This document shows, piece by piece, positions 17,251-25,395 of a stretch of DNA of 64,000 nucleotides. Under the pieces are notes generated by a model. That model had not been told where the DNA came from and ran no database searches. It saw only the letters and a program-made list of their open reading frames with translations. A program made the position numbers and the translations under genes. This stretch comes from JAPLJC01 sp052326585 (lineage in GTDB: Bacteria; Desulfobacterota; Desulfobaccia; Desulfobaccales; 0-14-0-80-60-11), in contig JBKQLU010000030.1 in the NCBI GenBank assembly GCA_052326585.1, forward strand, positions 10,608 through 74,607, read 5' to 3'. Numbering within the stretch: the stretch's first letter is position 1; each line of letters begins with the position of its first letter.

Positions 17251-17416
17251 CGAAATCATCGCCGAGCCGCGGGAACAAAGCGTAGATCTGATCATCAGGT
17301 CTTCCCTGGGGAAGGGTGGATTGCAGGAGTATCTAGGGAGCACCGCGGAAAAGGTGGTGTGTGGGGCAACCTGCTCCGTGATGGTGCTAAAGGGTTAGGG
17401 AGCTAGTTGCCTTTAA
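17251..17416 (+). pseudogene. truncated second copy of the universal stress protein gene (3' fragment)
   Basis: It matches 16089-16254 over 166 bases without gaps. The reading frame stays open to the same stop codon but only the last 48 codons are present and no start or ribosome site precedes them, so it is a remnant. It starts 3 bases after the dehydrogenase stop codon and ends 22 bases before the first CoA-transferase ATG. Confidence 0.92.
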
Positions 17417-17437
17417 GAGAGGCGAGGGAAAAAACCT

Positions 17438-18775
17438 ATGGATAGGCCCGCTTATTTCTGTTGGACCGATGACCTGTTTGCCGTGGCCAGGAACTTCGGG
17501 AAGCCCGAAGCCCTGAAAGGCATACGGGTCCTGGAACTCTGCACCCGGGTCTTTGGACCGGTGACCGCGGATCTGCTGGCCGATTTTGGGGCGGAGGTCA
17601 TCAAGATCGAGCTGCCCGGAGTGGGCGACCTCATGCGCTACGTGGCGCCGCGAGGCTTTTTCTGGCAAAATCTCTCCCCGGCCTTCAACCATATGAATCA
17701 TAACAAGTATCATGTGGCTATCGACATTCGCCCCCCCGGAGGGGGCGAATTGCTCCGGTCCTTGGTGGCCAAATCTGATGTCTTGATCGAAAATTTCCGC
17801 GCCGGCTCCATGGATCGCTGGGGAGTCGGATACCGTCAACTCAGCGCCGTCAACCCGGCCCTCATCTATCAGGGCAACAGCGGCTTCGGCCAGTGGAGCA
17901 TCTACAAGGACCGGCCTTCCTACGACGCCACCTCCCAGGCCATGAGCGGTTTTTCGGCCATCACCGGGTTCCCGGGCAGGACTCCCCTCAAGACCGGGAT
18001 CTGGATCGGCGATTGCACCGGGGCGATCATGGCCACCATTGGCATCCTGGCCGCCCTGCACCACCGCAAGAAAACCGGCCGGGGGCAACTCCTGGACGTT
18101 GCCCAGGCCGAAGGGCTGATCCGCATCCTCGACTGGACCTGGCTCTACCAAAGCCTGAGCCTCAAGGAGCGCGGTCTTTACGGCAACCGCGATATTTCCT
18201 GCTCGCCTTCGGGAGTTTTCCGTTGCCAGGATGGGTTTATCGCCATTGCCGCCCTGGATGATCCTCAGTTTTCCGGGCTTTGCCAGGCCATGAACCAGGC
18301 CGAACTGGCCTCCGACGACCGCTTTGCTACGGTTTCCAGCCGCTTAGTTGAAGAGAATAATCTGACCCTCTATAGAATGGTGGCAAAATGGGCGCTACCC
18401 CTGGGGGCCGGCCATATAGAGGAGCTGGCGGATACTCATAGGTTCGCGGCGCACCGGGTGGCCAACTCCCGGGACCACTACCATGACGAACATTTGCGCC
18501 ACCGGGGGGCGGTTTGCGAGTTTGAAGATCCCTTGTACGGCAAAGTGGTGGAGTATGGGCCGGGTCCGAAACTCTCGGAAAGCCCGGGACGGATGCGCTG
18601 GATTGCCAAACCGGTGGGGTTTCACAATTCCTATGTCTTTCGCACCCTGCTCAATCTCACCGAAAGCCGGATGCAGGAGTTGCTGGACAGGCAGGTTATC
18701 GGCACCTGGGCAGATCGTGCCGGCGCCAAACCCCCCGATGATTGGAATGGTCGGGATGGAGTCATCCAACCTTGA
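17438..18775 (+). CDS. CaiB/BaiF CoA-transferase, catalytic Asp present
   Basis: Class III CoA-transferase of 445 residues. It has GIRVLELCTRVFGPVTADLLADFGAEVIKIE near the N-terminus, NHNKYHVAIDIR, and VLIENFRAGSMDRWGVGY. The active-site stretch PSYDATSQAMSG supplies the nucleophilic Asp163 that forms the acyl-anhydride in formyl-CoA transferase and CaiB. A ~20-residue extension precedes the usual start. The ATG follows GGCGAGGG. It is followed 40 bases later by a second CaiB/BaiF gene in which this Asp is replaced by Glu, which suggests a heteromeric enzyme with this chain as the main catalytic subunit. The acid activated is unknown; the GntP carrier and dehydrogenase suggest a hydroxy acid. 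Confidence 0.9.
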   Translation: MDRPAYFCWTDDLFAVARNFGKPEALKGIRVLELCTRVFGPVTADLLADFGAEVIKIELPGVGDLMRYVAPRGFFWQNLSPAFNHMNHNKYHVAIDIRPPGGGELLRSLVAKSDVLIENFRAGSMDRWGVGYRQLSAVNPALIYQGNSGFGQWSIYKDRPSYDATSQAMSGFSAITGFPGRTPLKTGIWIGDCTGAIMATIGILAALHHRKKTGRGQLLDVAQAEGLIRILDWTWLYQSLSLKERGLYGNRDISCSPSGVFRCQDGFIAIAALDDPQFSGLCQAMNQAELASDDRFATVSSRLVEENNLTLYRMVAKWALPLGAGHIEELADTHRFAAHRVANSRDHYHDEHLRHRGAVCEFEDPLYGKVVEYGPGPKLSESPGRMRWIAKPVGFHNSYVFRTLLNLTESRMQELLDRQVIGTWADRAGAKPPDDWNGRDGVIQP

Positions 18776-18815
18776 GGGAGCCAGATAGGATGCAGATCTG
18801 GAGAAGGACGCCATT

Positions 18816-20150
18816 ATGAGCAAAGTCAAAACCATCATAGAATCCTGGTTTGAGTGGGCCAGGGAACGGACCCATCCCACCCAAGCCTCCCTGAAACCGG
18901 AGGCATTGGATGACTTGCTGGTGATAGATGTCAGTTCCGGGAGTATGGGAGGGCCGGTGTGCTCCTCCATGCTCGCCGAACTGGGCGCCACGGTCATTCG
19001 CATCGAACCTCCCGGCGGTGATGTCACCAGGAAATTCAGCCCCTTCGGCATAATGCATCAAGATACCGGCTTGGGGTATCTCGCGGAGGGAAGAAACAAA
19101 TACCATGTCAGCCTCGATTTAACGAAAGCGGAATCCCGGGAGTTTTTCACTACCCTGGCGAAACATGCGGATATTATTATCGAAACCTATCAACCCGGGT
19201 CCATGGATGGCTGGGGGATAGGATACCGGCAGCTGCGAGAAGTCAATCCCCGCCTGATTTATGCCGCCTTAAACACCTATGGGCAATTCGGGCCCCGGGC
19301 GGAGGGCGGCCGGCCCGGTTCTGAAATAACCAACCAGGCCTATTCGGGCTTGGTGCAGATCAATGGCGAACCTGAACAAGGCGAGCCCACGGAATACGGC
19401 GTCCCCACCAAGGTGGGCAGTTGGTATGGTTGGTATGCCGAAGGCATGTTCGCGGCCTACGGCATCCTCCTGGCCCTCAACTTCCGCAGCGATACGGGCA
19501 AAGGCCAGATGGTCGACGTCTCCGGCGCCGAATGTATCATGAAATTCATCGACTATAATCTCAGTTGGTTCCATATGGAGGGCAAGGTCAAAGAGCGGCT
19601 GGGAAATTACGATATCGCGGTCTTCCCCTATACCTTTATCCGTTGCCGGGAGGGCTATACCTTCCTGGCGGCCTATAACGATGAAGCCTTTGAGACCCTG
19701 ATGGAAATCATTGAACGCCCCGAAATGGCGAAGGATCCCAGATTTTCCTCTTTTCAAAACCGCACCTCGATGGAGAATGAAGTGGCGCTGCAAAATCTTC
19801 TGGAAGAATGGAGCCTGCGCTATCCGGTGGATGAAGTGATCGAGCGGGTCCAGGCTGCCATTTCTAAAAAAGAGGGTAGAGGCGCCGCGGTGGTCACCGG
19901 CAAGGTCAGCCAACCGGCGGAAGTGCTTCAGGAGCACAACTGGTGGGATCGGGGCGTGTTTCAAAAGATAGATGACCCTACCTATGGTGAACTCACGGTC
20001 CAGGGGCCGGCCTGGAAAATGAGCGAAACCCCGCCGCGCCTCAAATGGGTATGCCGGCCCGTCGGCGCCGATAACGAGTTCATCTATTTGAAATATCTAG
20101 GAATGGGCCGGTCGCAACTGGAGGCTCTGAAAAGGGCAGGGGTCGTTTAG
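18816..20150 (+). CDS. CaiB/BaiF CoA-transferase paralogue with Glu at the catalytic position
   Basis: Protein of 444 residues, paralogous in plan to the preceding gene: VIDVSSGSMGGPVCSSMLAELGATVIRIE, RNKYHVSLDL, IIETYQPGSMDGWGIGY. At the active-site stretch it reads PGSEITNQAYSG, so Glu170 stands where the partner has Asp163. Family members that pair as two different chains are known in anaerobic hydrocarbon metabolism (BbsEF), and this chain could be the partner subunit. An N-terminal extension of about 28 residues (WFEWARERTHPTQ) precedes the core. The preceding stop is 40 bases away; the ribosome site (GAGAAGGACGCC) is moderate. The two genes are most likely one transcript. Confidence 0.88.
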   Translation: MSKVKTIIESWFEWARERTHPTQASLKPEALDDLLVIDVSSGSMGGPVCSSMLAELGATVIRIEPPGGDVTRKFSPFGIMHQDTGLGYLAEGRNKYHVSLDLTKAESREFFTTLAKHADIIIETYQPGSMDGWGIGYRQLREVNPRLIYAALNTYGQFGPRAEGGRPGSEITNQAYSGLVQINGEPEQGEPTEYGVPTKVGSWYGWYAEGMFAAYGILLALNFRSDTGKGQMVDVSGAECIMKFIDYNLSWFHMEGKVKERLGNYDIAVFPYTFIRCREGYTFLAAYNDEAFETLMEIIERPEMAKDPRFSSFQNRTSMENEVALQNLLEEWSLRYPVDEVIERVQAAISKKEGRGAAVVTGKVSQPAEVLQEHNWWDRGVFQKIDDPTYGELTVQGPAWKMSETPPRLKWVCRPVGADNEFIYLKYLGMGRSQLEALKRAGVV

Positions 20151-20176
20151 GACTGAGGCGGCAAACGGGTTTTTGT

Positions 20177-20247
20177 GTCATCCTGAACGAAGTGAAGGAT
20201 CTAGAACTTATTAGCATGCCTGGATGCTGCGCGGCGCTCAGAATGAC
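20177..20247. repeat. 71-base dispersed element with inverted ends, copy 1
   Basis: It begins GTCATCCTGAACGAAG and ends CGCTCAGAATGAC, so its ends are near-inverted (GTCATcCTGA / TCAGaATGAC). A related unit of similar length is at 39561-39630 and a partial one near 61758. It lies between the convergent CoA-transferase and AAA ATPase genes and has no coding capacity. Similar GTCATTCTGAG elements are common between genes in several bacterial phyla. Confidence 0.7.
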
Positions 20248-20254
20248 ATCCTGG

Positions 20255-20272
20255 CGCAGGCTAAAGCCTGCG
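20255..20272. repeat. REP-like palindrome CGCAGGCT-AA-AGCCTGCG, copy 1
   Basis: A perfect 8-base stem with a 2-base centre, followed by GCT. The same palindrome with the same right flank recurs at 44339-44356. It lies between convergent genes, directly after the 71-base element. Confidence 0.8.
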
Positions 20273-20304
20273 GCTGCCAGAACCTGTAAAGGCATGACTC
20301 TCTT

Positions 20305-21387
20305 TTAGTAGCGGCAATAGGTGAGGGTGTCTTTTTCGAACTCGACACTCACTTCTTCGCTGAGAGAGGGCCGGATTTTCGGCAGGATTTCCAAGATGGT
20401 GTCGGTGGTCACGCGATAGTCCCGCTTGATAAGCAGTTCCTGTTCGAAGGCGAACTGGGCTACTTGCTGGAAGAGATATTCGATATCGGCTGGGGTAAAG
20501 CGGGCGGTCTCCTTGACAACCCGGTCTAAATCGATTTCCCCGGTATTGAGCATGGAGAAGAAGTGTTTTAGGATGGTGGCCCTTTCGTCTTCGTCCAGCC
20601 CGCCCACGGGGATGATGCAATCAAAGCGGCCCGGACGCAGCAGGGCGGCATCCAGTTGCCGGATGTAATTGGTGGCGCAAATCAGGAGGATATGGTTCCC
20701 CTGGCTTTTGAGCAGGGGCACCTGTTTGAGAAATTCGTTGGTGATCGATTTGTCCAGACGGCTGGCCTCATCACGATTGCCCGCCAGCTCTTCAAATTCA
20801 TCGATAAAAATGACGCTTTTCTCGAGAGTGCGGGCCTTTTCCATGGCCCGGCGCAGATTGGCCCCCACCTTGTCGACGCCGTCAACCATGAGCATGCTGG
20901 GGGCAATTTCGATGAACCACCAGGAGAGCGCCCCGGCGATGGCCTTGGCAAAATGAGTCTTGCCGGTGCCGGGAGGGCCGAAAAAGATGATGGTTTTGGG
21001 AGGGACGACGCCGTGTTTTTTGGAGAGATCCTCCTGGGTCAAGGGCAGGATGATCCTCTTCTGGACGATCTGCTTGGGCGGTTGGGACTCCGCAATGGTG
21101 TCCCAGATTTCTTTGCGGATGGTCCGAGCGCCCATTTCCTTTAGAAGGTCTTGCTGCTGATAGGCGAGATATTCCTCCCGGGCCTGCTCCATATTTTCCA
21201 GGAAGTCGATGCAGGCCACCCGCAGGCCCACATCGCGGCCGAGTTTTTCAGACATGAGCCATTTATGCTGCAAAATCCTGGGCCACAGATCCGCGGCAGC
21301 TTCCGGCTCCAATCTGGCGCCGCAGCACTCAAATATCGTGGCGGCGGATACTTCCGGTGCTAAGAGATCCGGCAATTCTTCGTCCAT
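20305..21387 (-). CDS. AAA+ ATPase of unknown role
   Basis: Protein of 360 residues. A single AAA module has Walker A GPPGTGKT (residues 137-144), Walker B VIFIDEFEEL, a sensor-1 region LLICATNY, and the RPGRFD arginine finger region, close to FtsH/CDC48-type AAA domains. No protease domain or membrane helix follows. The N-terminal ~100 residues (LWPRILQHKWLMSEKLGRDVG) form a short conserved-looking region that I recall from other bacterial proteins but cannot assign. It probably remodels a protein partner in the cytoplasm. It is convergent with the CoA-transferase gene and divergent from the rubredoxin gene, so no operon partner helps. Confidence 0.82.
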   Translation of the reverse strand: MDEELPDLLAPEVSAATIFECCGARLEPEAAADLWPRILQHKWLMSEKLGRDVGLRVACIDFLENMEQAREEYLAYQQQDLLKEMGARTIRKEIWDTIAESQPPKQIVQKRIILPLTQEDLSKKHGVVPPKTIIFFGPPGTGKTHFAKAIAGALSWWFIEIAPSMLMVDGVDKVGANLRRAMEKARTLEKSVIFIDEFEELAGNRDEASRLDKSITNEFLKQVPLLKSQGNHILLICATNYIRQLDAALLRPGRFDCIIPVGGLDEDERATILKHFFSMLNTGEIDLDRVVKETARFTPADIEYLFQQVAQFAFEQELLIKRDYRVTTDTILEILPKIRPSLSEEVSVEFEKDTLTYCRY

Positions 21388-21545
21388 GATGCAACGCCTC
21401 GCGTAAGGCCCTGCCCCCGGAGCCCCTCAAAGAGACCTCCCGTACTTCCTGAAGCGCCGGCAAGTTAAGGCGGAGAGACGGGAGTTTGCCCGGGGTCGGG
21501 GTTGAAATTGGCCGGTAGCTGCTTATCGGCGCCTAGAAATTTATC

Positions 21546-21574
21546 TCAATTCCTTACGGGCTTCAAGTTATAAT
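21546..21574 (+). promoter_or_regulatory. possible promoter upstream of rubredoxin-qNOR
   Basis: A perfect TATAAT lies at 21569-21574 in an AT-rich stretch; the -35 candidate 17 bases upstream (TCAATT) is poor, so an activator may be needed. It is about 90 bases before the rubredoxin start. No clear FNR or NsrR box was found. Confidence 0.35.
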
Positions 21575-21666
21575 TATTTGAGCCGCAGCAGTCCTGCCGC
21601 TAGAACCATCAAGAGACCTTTGGCCGCGTCAGAACCGCCAGGTTGAATTTTATTGGGAGGAACCAG

Positions 21667-21891
21667 ATGCCATCAAAGCCTGAAGATATGTGGCAGTGCC
21701 AGGCCACCAATTGCGGTTATATTTACGATCCGGCCAGGGGTGATAAAAAGGGGAAAATCCCGCCGGGAACCCGATTTGAGGATCTTCCCGACGACTGGAA
21801 ATGTCCCTGTTGCGGAGCCAGTAAAAAGATGTTCCGCCCCCTGGCGGGGCCGGATGCGGTGGCGGCACAGCCGGTTAAATGTGCCACCTGA
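21667..21891 (+). CDS. rubredoxin with C-x4-C first knuckle
   Basis: Protein of 74 residues; ATG at 21667 follows GGGAGGAACC. It binds one Fe(Cys)4 and carries single electrons in the cytoplasm. Ligands are Cys11 and Cys16 (CQATNCGYIYDP) and Cys46 and Cys49 (CPCCG), with the conserved DWKCP context. The first pair is separated by four residues rather than the normal two, as in the rare type II rubredoxins described in Desulfovibrio. A short tail (VAAQPVKCAT) follows the domain. It is 113 bases upstream of the NO reductase gene on the same strand; in sulfate reducers rubredoxin feeds oxygen and NO detoxifying enzymes, so a shared stress function is plausible. Confidence 0.9.
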   Translation: MPSKPEDMWQCQATNCGYIYDPARGDKKGKIPPGTRFEDLPDDWKCPCCGASKKMFRPLAGPDAVAAQPVKCAT

Positions 21892-22004
21892 ACCAGGCGA
21901 GCCGCCTGATCCCGGATAATTTGCCCCGCGTGCACTCGCTGGCTTGATAGTTTAGAGGACCGGCTATGAATTCGGCATAACCCAGGTTATGGAGGGCGTC
22001 CCTG

Positions 22005-24305
22005 ATGGCGACAGCGCAGCAGGCCGGCCAAGAACTCTCGCCCTGGTGGAAAATAGGGGTTATTTTCACTATCTGCGTCGGGTTTTCCGTTCTGATCTTC
22101 ATCACGGTAAAGGCCTACCAGGGCGCCCCGCCCATTCCACTCAGGGTGGTCAATGCCGGGGGTGAAACCGTCTTCACCCGGGATGATATCCTGGCAGGGC
22201 AGCAAGTCTTTCTAAAATACGCCCTCATGGAAAATGGCACTATTTGGGGGCACGGGGGCTACCTGGGGCCGGATTTTTCGGCCGCCTACCTCCACAATCT
22301 GGCGCTGGAGGCCGGAGAACTTGAGGCCCAGCAAGGTTACGGTAGTTCACTGGCGGAGCTCGACCAGGCCCAGCGGGACGTGGTGGAGGGCGCGGTGCAG
22401 CGCCTGCTCAAGGAGAATCGCTACAACCCCCAAACCCAGACCTTGTTGTTCTCGGAACCGGAAGCCGCGTCCTTTCAGCGACAGATCGGCCTATGGACCG
22501 ACTATTTCGCCTCCCCCTTAAAAAACGGCGGTTTGAAAGCTAAATATATCGACAATCCCCGGGAACTTCGCCAACTAACTGCCTTTTTTGCCTGGACCGC
22601 CTGGGCCTCAGTGGCTGACCGCCCGGGCCGGGACTACTCTTACACTAACAATTTTCCTTACGATCCCCTGGCGGGCAACACAACTCCGGCCGCGGTCTAC
22701 CTGTGGAGCGCCCTGAGCCTAATCACCTTGCTGGCCGGGACCGCGGTCATCCTCTTCGCCTTCGGCAGGTTCGATTACCTGGGCTGGCGGGGTACCGGCG
22801 CCCCGGCGCATCCCCAGATGCTCCCGGGCCGGGCCAGCGCCATCCAAAAGGCTACCATTAAATTTTTCCTGGTCGTCACCCTGCTGTTTTTGGCCCAGGT
22901 GCTGGTGGGTGCGGCCACGGCCCACAACCGGGCGGAGCCCGGCAATTTTTACGGGCTGAATCTCTACCAGTGGTTTCCCACCAGCATCCTGCGCACCTGG
23001 CACCTGCAATTGGCGATTTTCTGGATTGTCACTGCCTACGTCGCGGGCGGGCTGGTTCTGGCCTCATCCCTGGGAGAAAAAGAGACGCGGGGGCAGGTGC
23101 GGGGCGTTCACCTGCTCTTCTGGGCCCTGGTGGTGGTGGTGGCTGGCAGCCTCCTGGGGGAGCTGCTGGGCATCAATCAACTTCTGGGCCCCCTCTGGTT
23201 CTGGTTCGGGGACCAGGGTTGGGAGTACCTGGACCTGGGACGCGCCTGGCAATTCTTGCTGGCCGCCGGGCTGGGTTTATGGGTGGTGCTCCTCTACCGG
23301 GCCCTGGCTCCAGCCTTCAAGAATCCGGCGCGCCGGGAAATCTCCAGCCTCTTCATGCTGGTTGCCCTGGCCATCCCAGTCTTCTACCTGCCCGCCTTTT
23401 TCTTCGGCAGCACCACCAATTTCACCGTAGTGGATAACTGGCGGTTCTGGATCGTCCACCTGTGGGTGGAAGGCTTTTTGGAGCTATTGGTGACCGCTAT
23501 GGTGGCCGTCACTTTCTTCTTATTGGGAGTGGTCTCGCGTCAGACTGCGGCCCGGGTGGTTTATCTGGACGCCATCCTCTTTTTGGGGAGCGGCATTGTG
23601 GGCACCGGCCACCACTGGTATTGGACCGGCCAGACCCAGCTCAACATGGCCCTGTCCGCCCTGTTTTCCTCCATGGAGGTGGTGCCATTGACTCTCCTGA
23701 CCCTGGATGCCTGGGATTTCGTCAAGCTGACCAAGGGTGAATGCGAAGTCTGCGGGGTCAATCTCTCTATGCCCCATAAATGGACCTTTTATTTTTTGAT
23801 GGCCGTGGGGTTTTGGAATTTCGTGGGAGCCGGCATCTTCGGATTCCTCATCAATCTGCCCATCGTCAGCTACTTTGAGGTGGGCACTATCCTGACCCTC
23901 AACCACGCCCACGCCGCTCTTATGGGGGCCTTCGGCATGGAGGCCATGGCCTTGACCGTCATGGCCCTGCGCCAGGTTTTGCCGGACGAGCAGTGGGCCG
24001 GTCCGGAAAAATATATCCGCGTCTCCTTCTGGGGGTTAAATACCGGCCTGGCCTTAATGGTGGTGGGCAACCTCTTCCCCGGGGGGGTTTTGCAGTTTTA
24101 CGACGTCCTGATTAATGGTTATTGGCACGCCCGCAGCTTGGCTTACACGGGACGAAGCTACGTACGTTTCATCGAATGGTGCCGGATGCCCGGCGATCTG
24201 GTCTTCATTTTCCTGGGCGTGATCCCCATGGTAATGGCCGCGGCCTTAACCTACTGGAACATCACCCGGGAAGCAGACACTTCCTCTCCGGGGTTCAAGC
24301 GTTAA
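22005..24305 (+). CDS. norZ: quinol-dependent nitric oxide reductase (qNOR)
   Basis: Inner-membrane enzyme of 766 residues, the normal length for single-chain qNOR, which reduces 2 NO to N2O with quinol. The first helix is followed by an extracytoplasmic domain (about residues 40-220, with AGQQVFLKYALMENGTIWGHGGYLGPDF), then some 12 helices of the heme-copper oxidase fold. Heme and FeB ligands appear in order: RTWHLQLAIFW, HLWVEGF (with the Glu that ligates FeB), GTGHHWYWTG, and NHAHAALMGAFGMEA. The intact GTGHH argues for a true qNOR rather than an NO dismutase. No c-type subunit gene is adjacent. In an anaerobe its likely role is NO detoxification. A hairpin 43 bases after the stop may end the transcript. 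Confidence 0.95.
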   Translation: MATAQQAGQELSPWWKIGVIFTICVGFSVLIFITVKAYQGAPPIPLRVVNAGGETVFTRDDILAGQQVFLKYALMENGTIWGHGGYLGPDFSAAYLHNLALEAGELEAQQGYGSSLAELDQAQRDVVEGAVQRLLKENRYNPQTQTLLFSEPEAASFQRQIGLWTDYFASPLKNGGLKAKYIDNPRELRQLTAFFAWTAWASVADRPGRDYSYTNNFPYDPLAGNTTPAAVYLWSALSLITLLAGTAVILFAFGRFDYLGWRGTGAPAHPQMLPGRASAIQKATIKFFLVVTLLFLAQVLVGAATAHNRAEPGNFYGLNLYQWFPTSILRTWHLQLAIFWIVTAYVAGGLVLASSLGEKETRGQVRGVHLLFWALVVVVAGSLLGELLGINQLLGPLWFWFGDQGWEYLDLGRAWQFLLAAGLGLWVVLLYRALAPAFKNPARREISSLFMLVALAIPVFYLPAFFFGSTTNFTVVDNWRFWIVHLWVEGFLELLVTAMVAVTFFLLGVVSRQTAARVVYLDAILFLGSGIVGTGHHWYWTGQTQLNMALSALFSSMEVVPLTLLTLDAWDFVKLTKGECEVCGVNLSMPHKWTFYFLMAVGFWNFVGAGIFGFLINLPIVSYFEVGTILTLNHAHAALMGAFGMEAMALTVMALRQVLPDEQWAGPEKYIRVSFWGLNTGLALMVVGNLFPGGVLQFYDVLINGYWHARSLAYTGRSYVRFIEWCRMPGDLVFIFLGVIPMVMAAALTYWNITREADTSSPGFKR

Positions 24306-24347
24306 TAGGTTCTTTTGCGGGATAGAAAATCTCCCCTTCAAAATAAT

Positions 24348-24377
24348 CCCAGATCGCCCCGGATGGAGCGATCTGGG
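24348..24377 (-). terminator. hairpin between qNOR and the repeat protein gene
   Basis: CCCAGATCGC (24348-24357) pairs perfectly with GCGATCTGGG (24368-24377), 10 pairs with a 10-base loop. On the minus strand it is followed by ATTATTTTG, a weak T-run, which fits termination of the repeat-protein gene; it could also act for qNOR from the other side. Confidence 0.55.
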
Positions 24378-24403
24378 GACTGGCCGCGCCAGGAGAACTG
24401 CTG

Positions 24404-25198
24404 CTAATGTTTTTCCTCATGCGGAGGAGTGGTTACAGGCTTGCCACCGCTGGGAGCGGGGGTTTTGGGGCGAACTGCATTCCCGGCATTCCCGCCTGGA
24501 TGATATCCGGGCGCGGTGGTGCCGCCAGGATGATATCCGGTACCGGCGGTACCTTGTTTACCATACGCGGTGGTCCCGCCCGGATGATATCCGGTCCCGG
24601 GGTTACCCTGGTTCCCATACCCGGCAGTCCCGCCCGGACGATATCCGGTCCCGGGGTTACCCTGGTTACCATAGCCGCTACCACCAGCAGGATGGTAGCC
24701 GGAACCGCCGGCTCCCTGGTTCCCATACCCGGTACCTCCGCCCGGACGATATCCGGCACCGGCGGTCCCTGGATTCGCGCCCTGGAAGCCTCGATTCCAA
24801 CCTCCCCCCTGGCCGCGATTGTAGCGATTGTAAAAATTCTCGTCATAGTGGCGGCCCATCTGGTGATCGCGCCATTGCGGATACTGGCGCTCAAAATTAT
24901 TCCAGTATTGCGGATGGGCCTGATACCAGGAATTCCACCCTGACGCATACCAGTTCCCGGGTCTGACGATATAGACCTGAGGATAGGCGTAGTACGGGGC
25001 AAATCCAATTTTGGGGCCGAAAAAGTAGTAGAGAATCCCATTCATAAACCAGTCGCCCTTGTAAAAGGTCCAGGGCGTATTATTCCCCACATAGGGGGTC
25101 ATGACATAGCCCTGAGCGGCAGAAGGTCCGGACATCGCGCCGATCGCGCCCCCAGTCAGCAAAACTACCAACAGCAAAAAAGCAATGCGCCTCTTCAT
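24404..25198 (-). CDS. secreted Gly/Tyr/Pro-rich tandem-repeat protein
   Basis: Start at 25198 (MKRRIAF), 5 bases after a GGGGG stretch; the GTG four codons upstream would place that ribosome site inside the gene. Residues 1-30 form a signal peptide ending near PSAAQG. The middle (about 31-150) is rich in aromatic residues (YYFFGPKIGFAPYYAY, WYQAHPQYW). From about residue 150 come roughly five repeats of about 18 residues of the type GTGYRPGGTAGYGNQGNP, then a Pro/Lys/His-rich end. It has no cysteine clusters or enzyme motif. Such low-complexity, Tyr/Gly-rich exported proteins are often surface or matrix components, but no function can be claimed. It converges on the qNOR gene. Confidence 0.75.
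   Translation of the reverse strand: MKRRIAFLLLVVLLTGGAIGAMSGPSAAQGYVMTPYVGNNTPWTFYKGDWFMNGILYYFFGPKIGFAPYYAYPQVYIVRPGNWYASGWNSWYQAHPQYWNNFERQYPQWRDHQMGRHYDENFYNRYNRGQGGGWNRGFQGANPGTAGAGYRPGGGTGYGNQGAGGSGYHPAGGSGYGNQGNPGTGYRPGGTAGYGNQGNPGTGYHPGGTTAYGKQGTAGTGYHPGGTTAPGYHPGGNAGNAVRPKTPAPSGGKPVTTPPHEEKH
24470..24780 (-). repeat. tandem 54-base repeats inside the secreted protein gene
   Basis: About five imperfect 54-base units encode the 18-residue GYGNQG/GYRPGG repeats. The best-kept pair spans roughly 24590-24690, where the same GGATGATATCCGG or GGACGATATCCGG segment recurs. Such tracts change copy number by slippage. Confidence 0.75.
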
Positions 25199-25395
25199 GA
25201 CTACCCCCACAATTCGTTTTTAGTTGGCCCGATGATCTCTGGCGTGGCACTTAGCCAGGCTTGCCGTTCCAGGAACCCGGCGCCAGAGAAAATGCCCGAT
25301 CTGGTAAGTTAGATGACTATAAGTCTGAATAAGTTAACTGGCTTATCACGCATTGCGGCGCTTCTCCAGGAAAGCCTCTAAACCCTGCATGCGCC

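Noticed and set aside
21561..21582. FNR/DNR-type box upstream of rubredoxin-qNOR
   Set aside because: The inverted arms run TCAA-TTGA, opposite to the TTGAT-ATCAA consensus.
22005..24305. possible NO dismutase instead of NO reductase
   Set aside because: The GTGHH and HLWVEGF ligand motifs are those of genuine quinol NO reductases.
24470..24780. regular repeats that might suggest a CRISPR array
   Set aside because: The 54-base units are in frame within a secreted protein and have no unique spacers between identical repeats; no cas genes are present.
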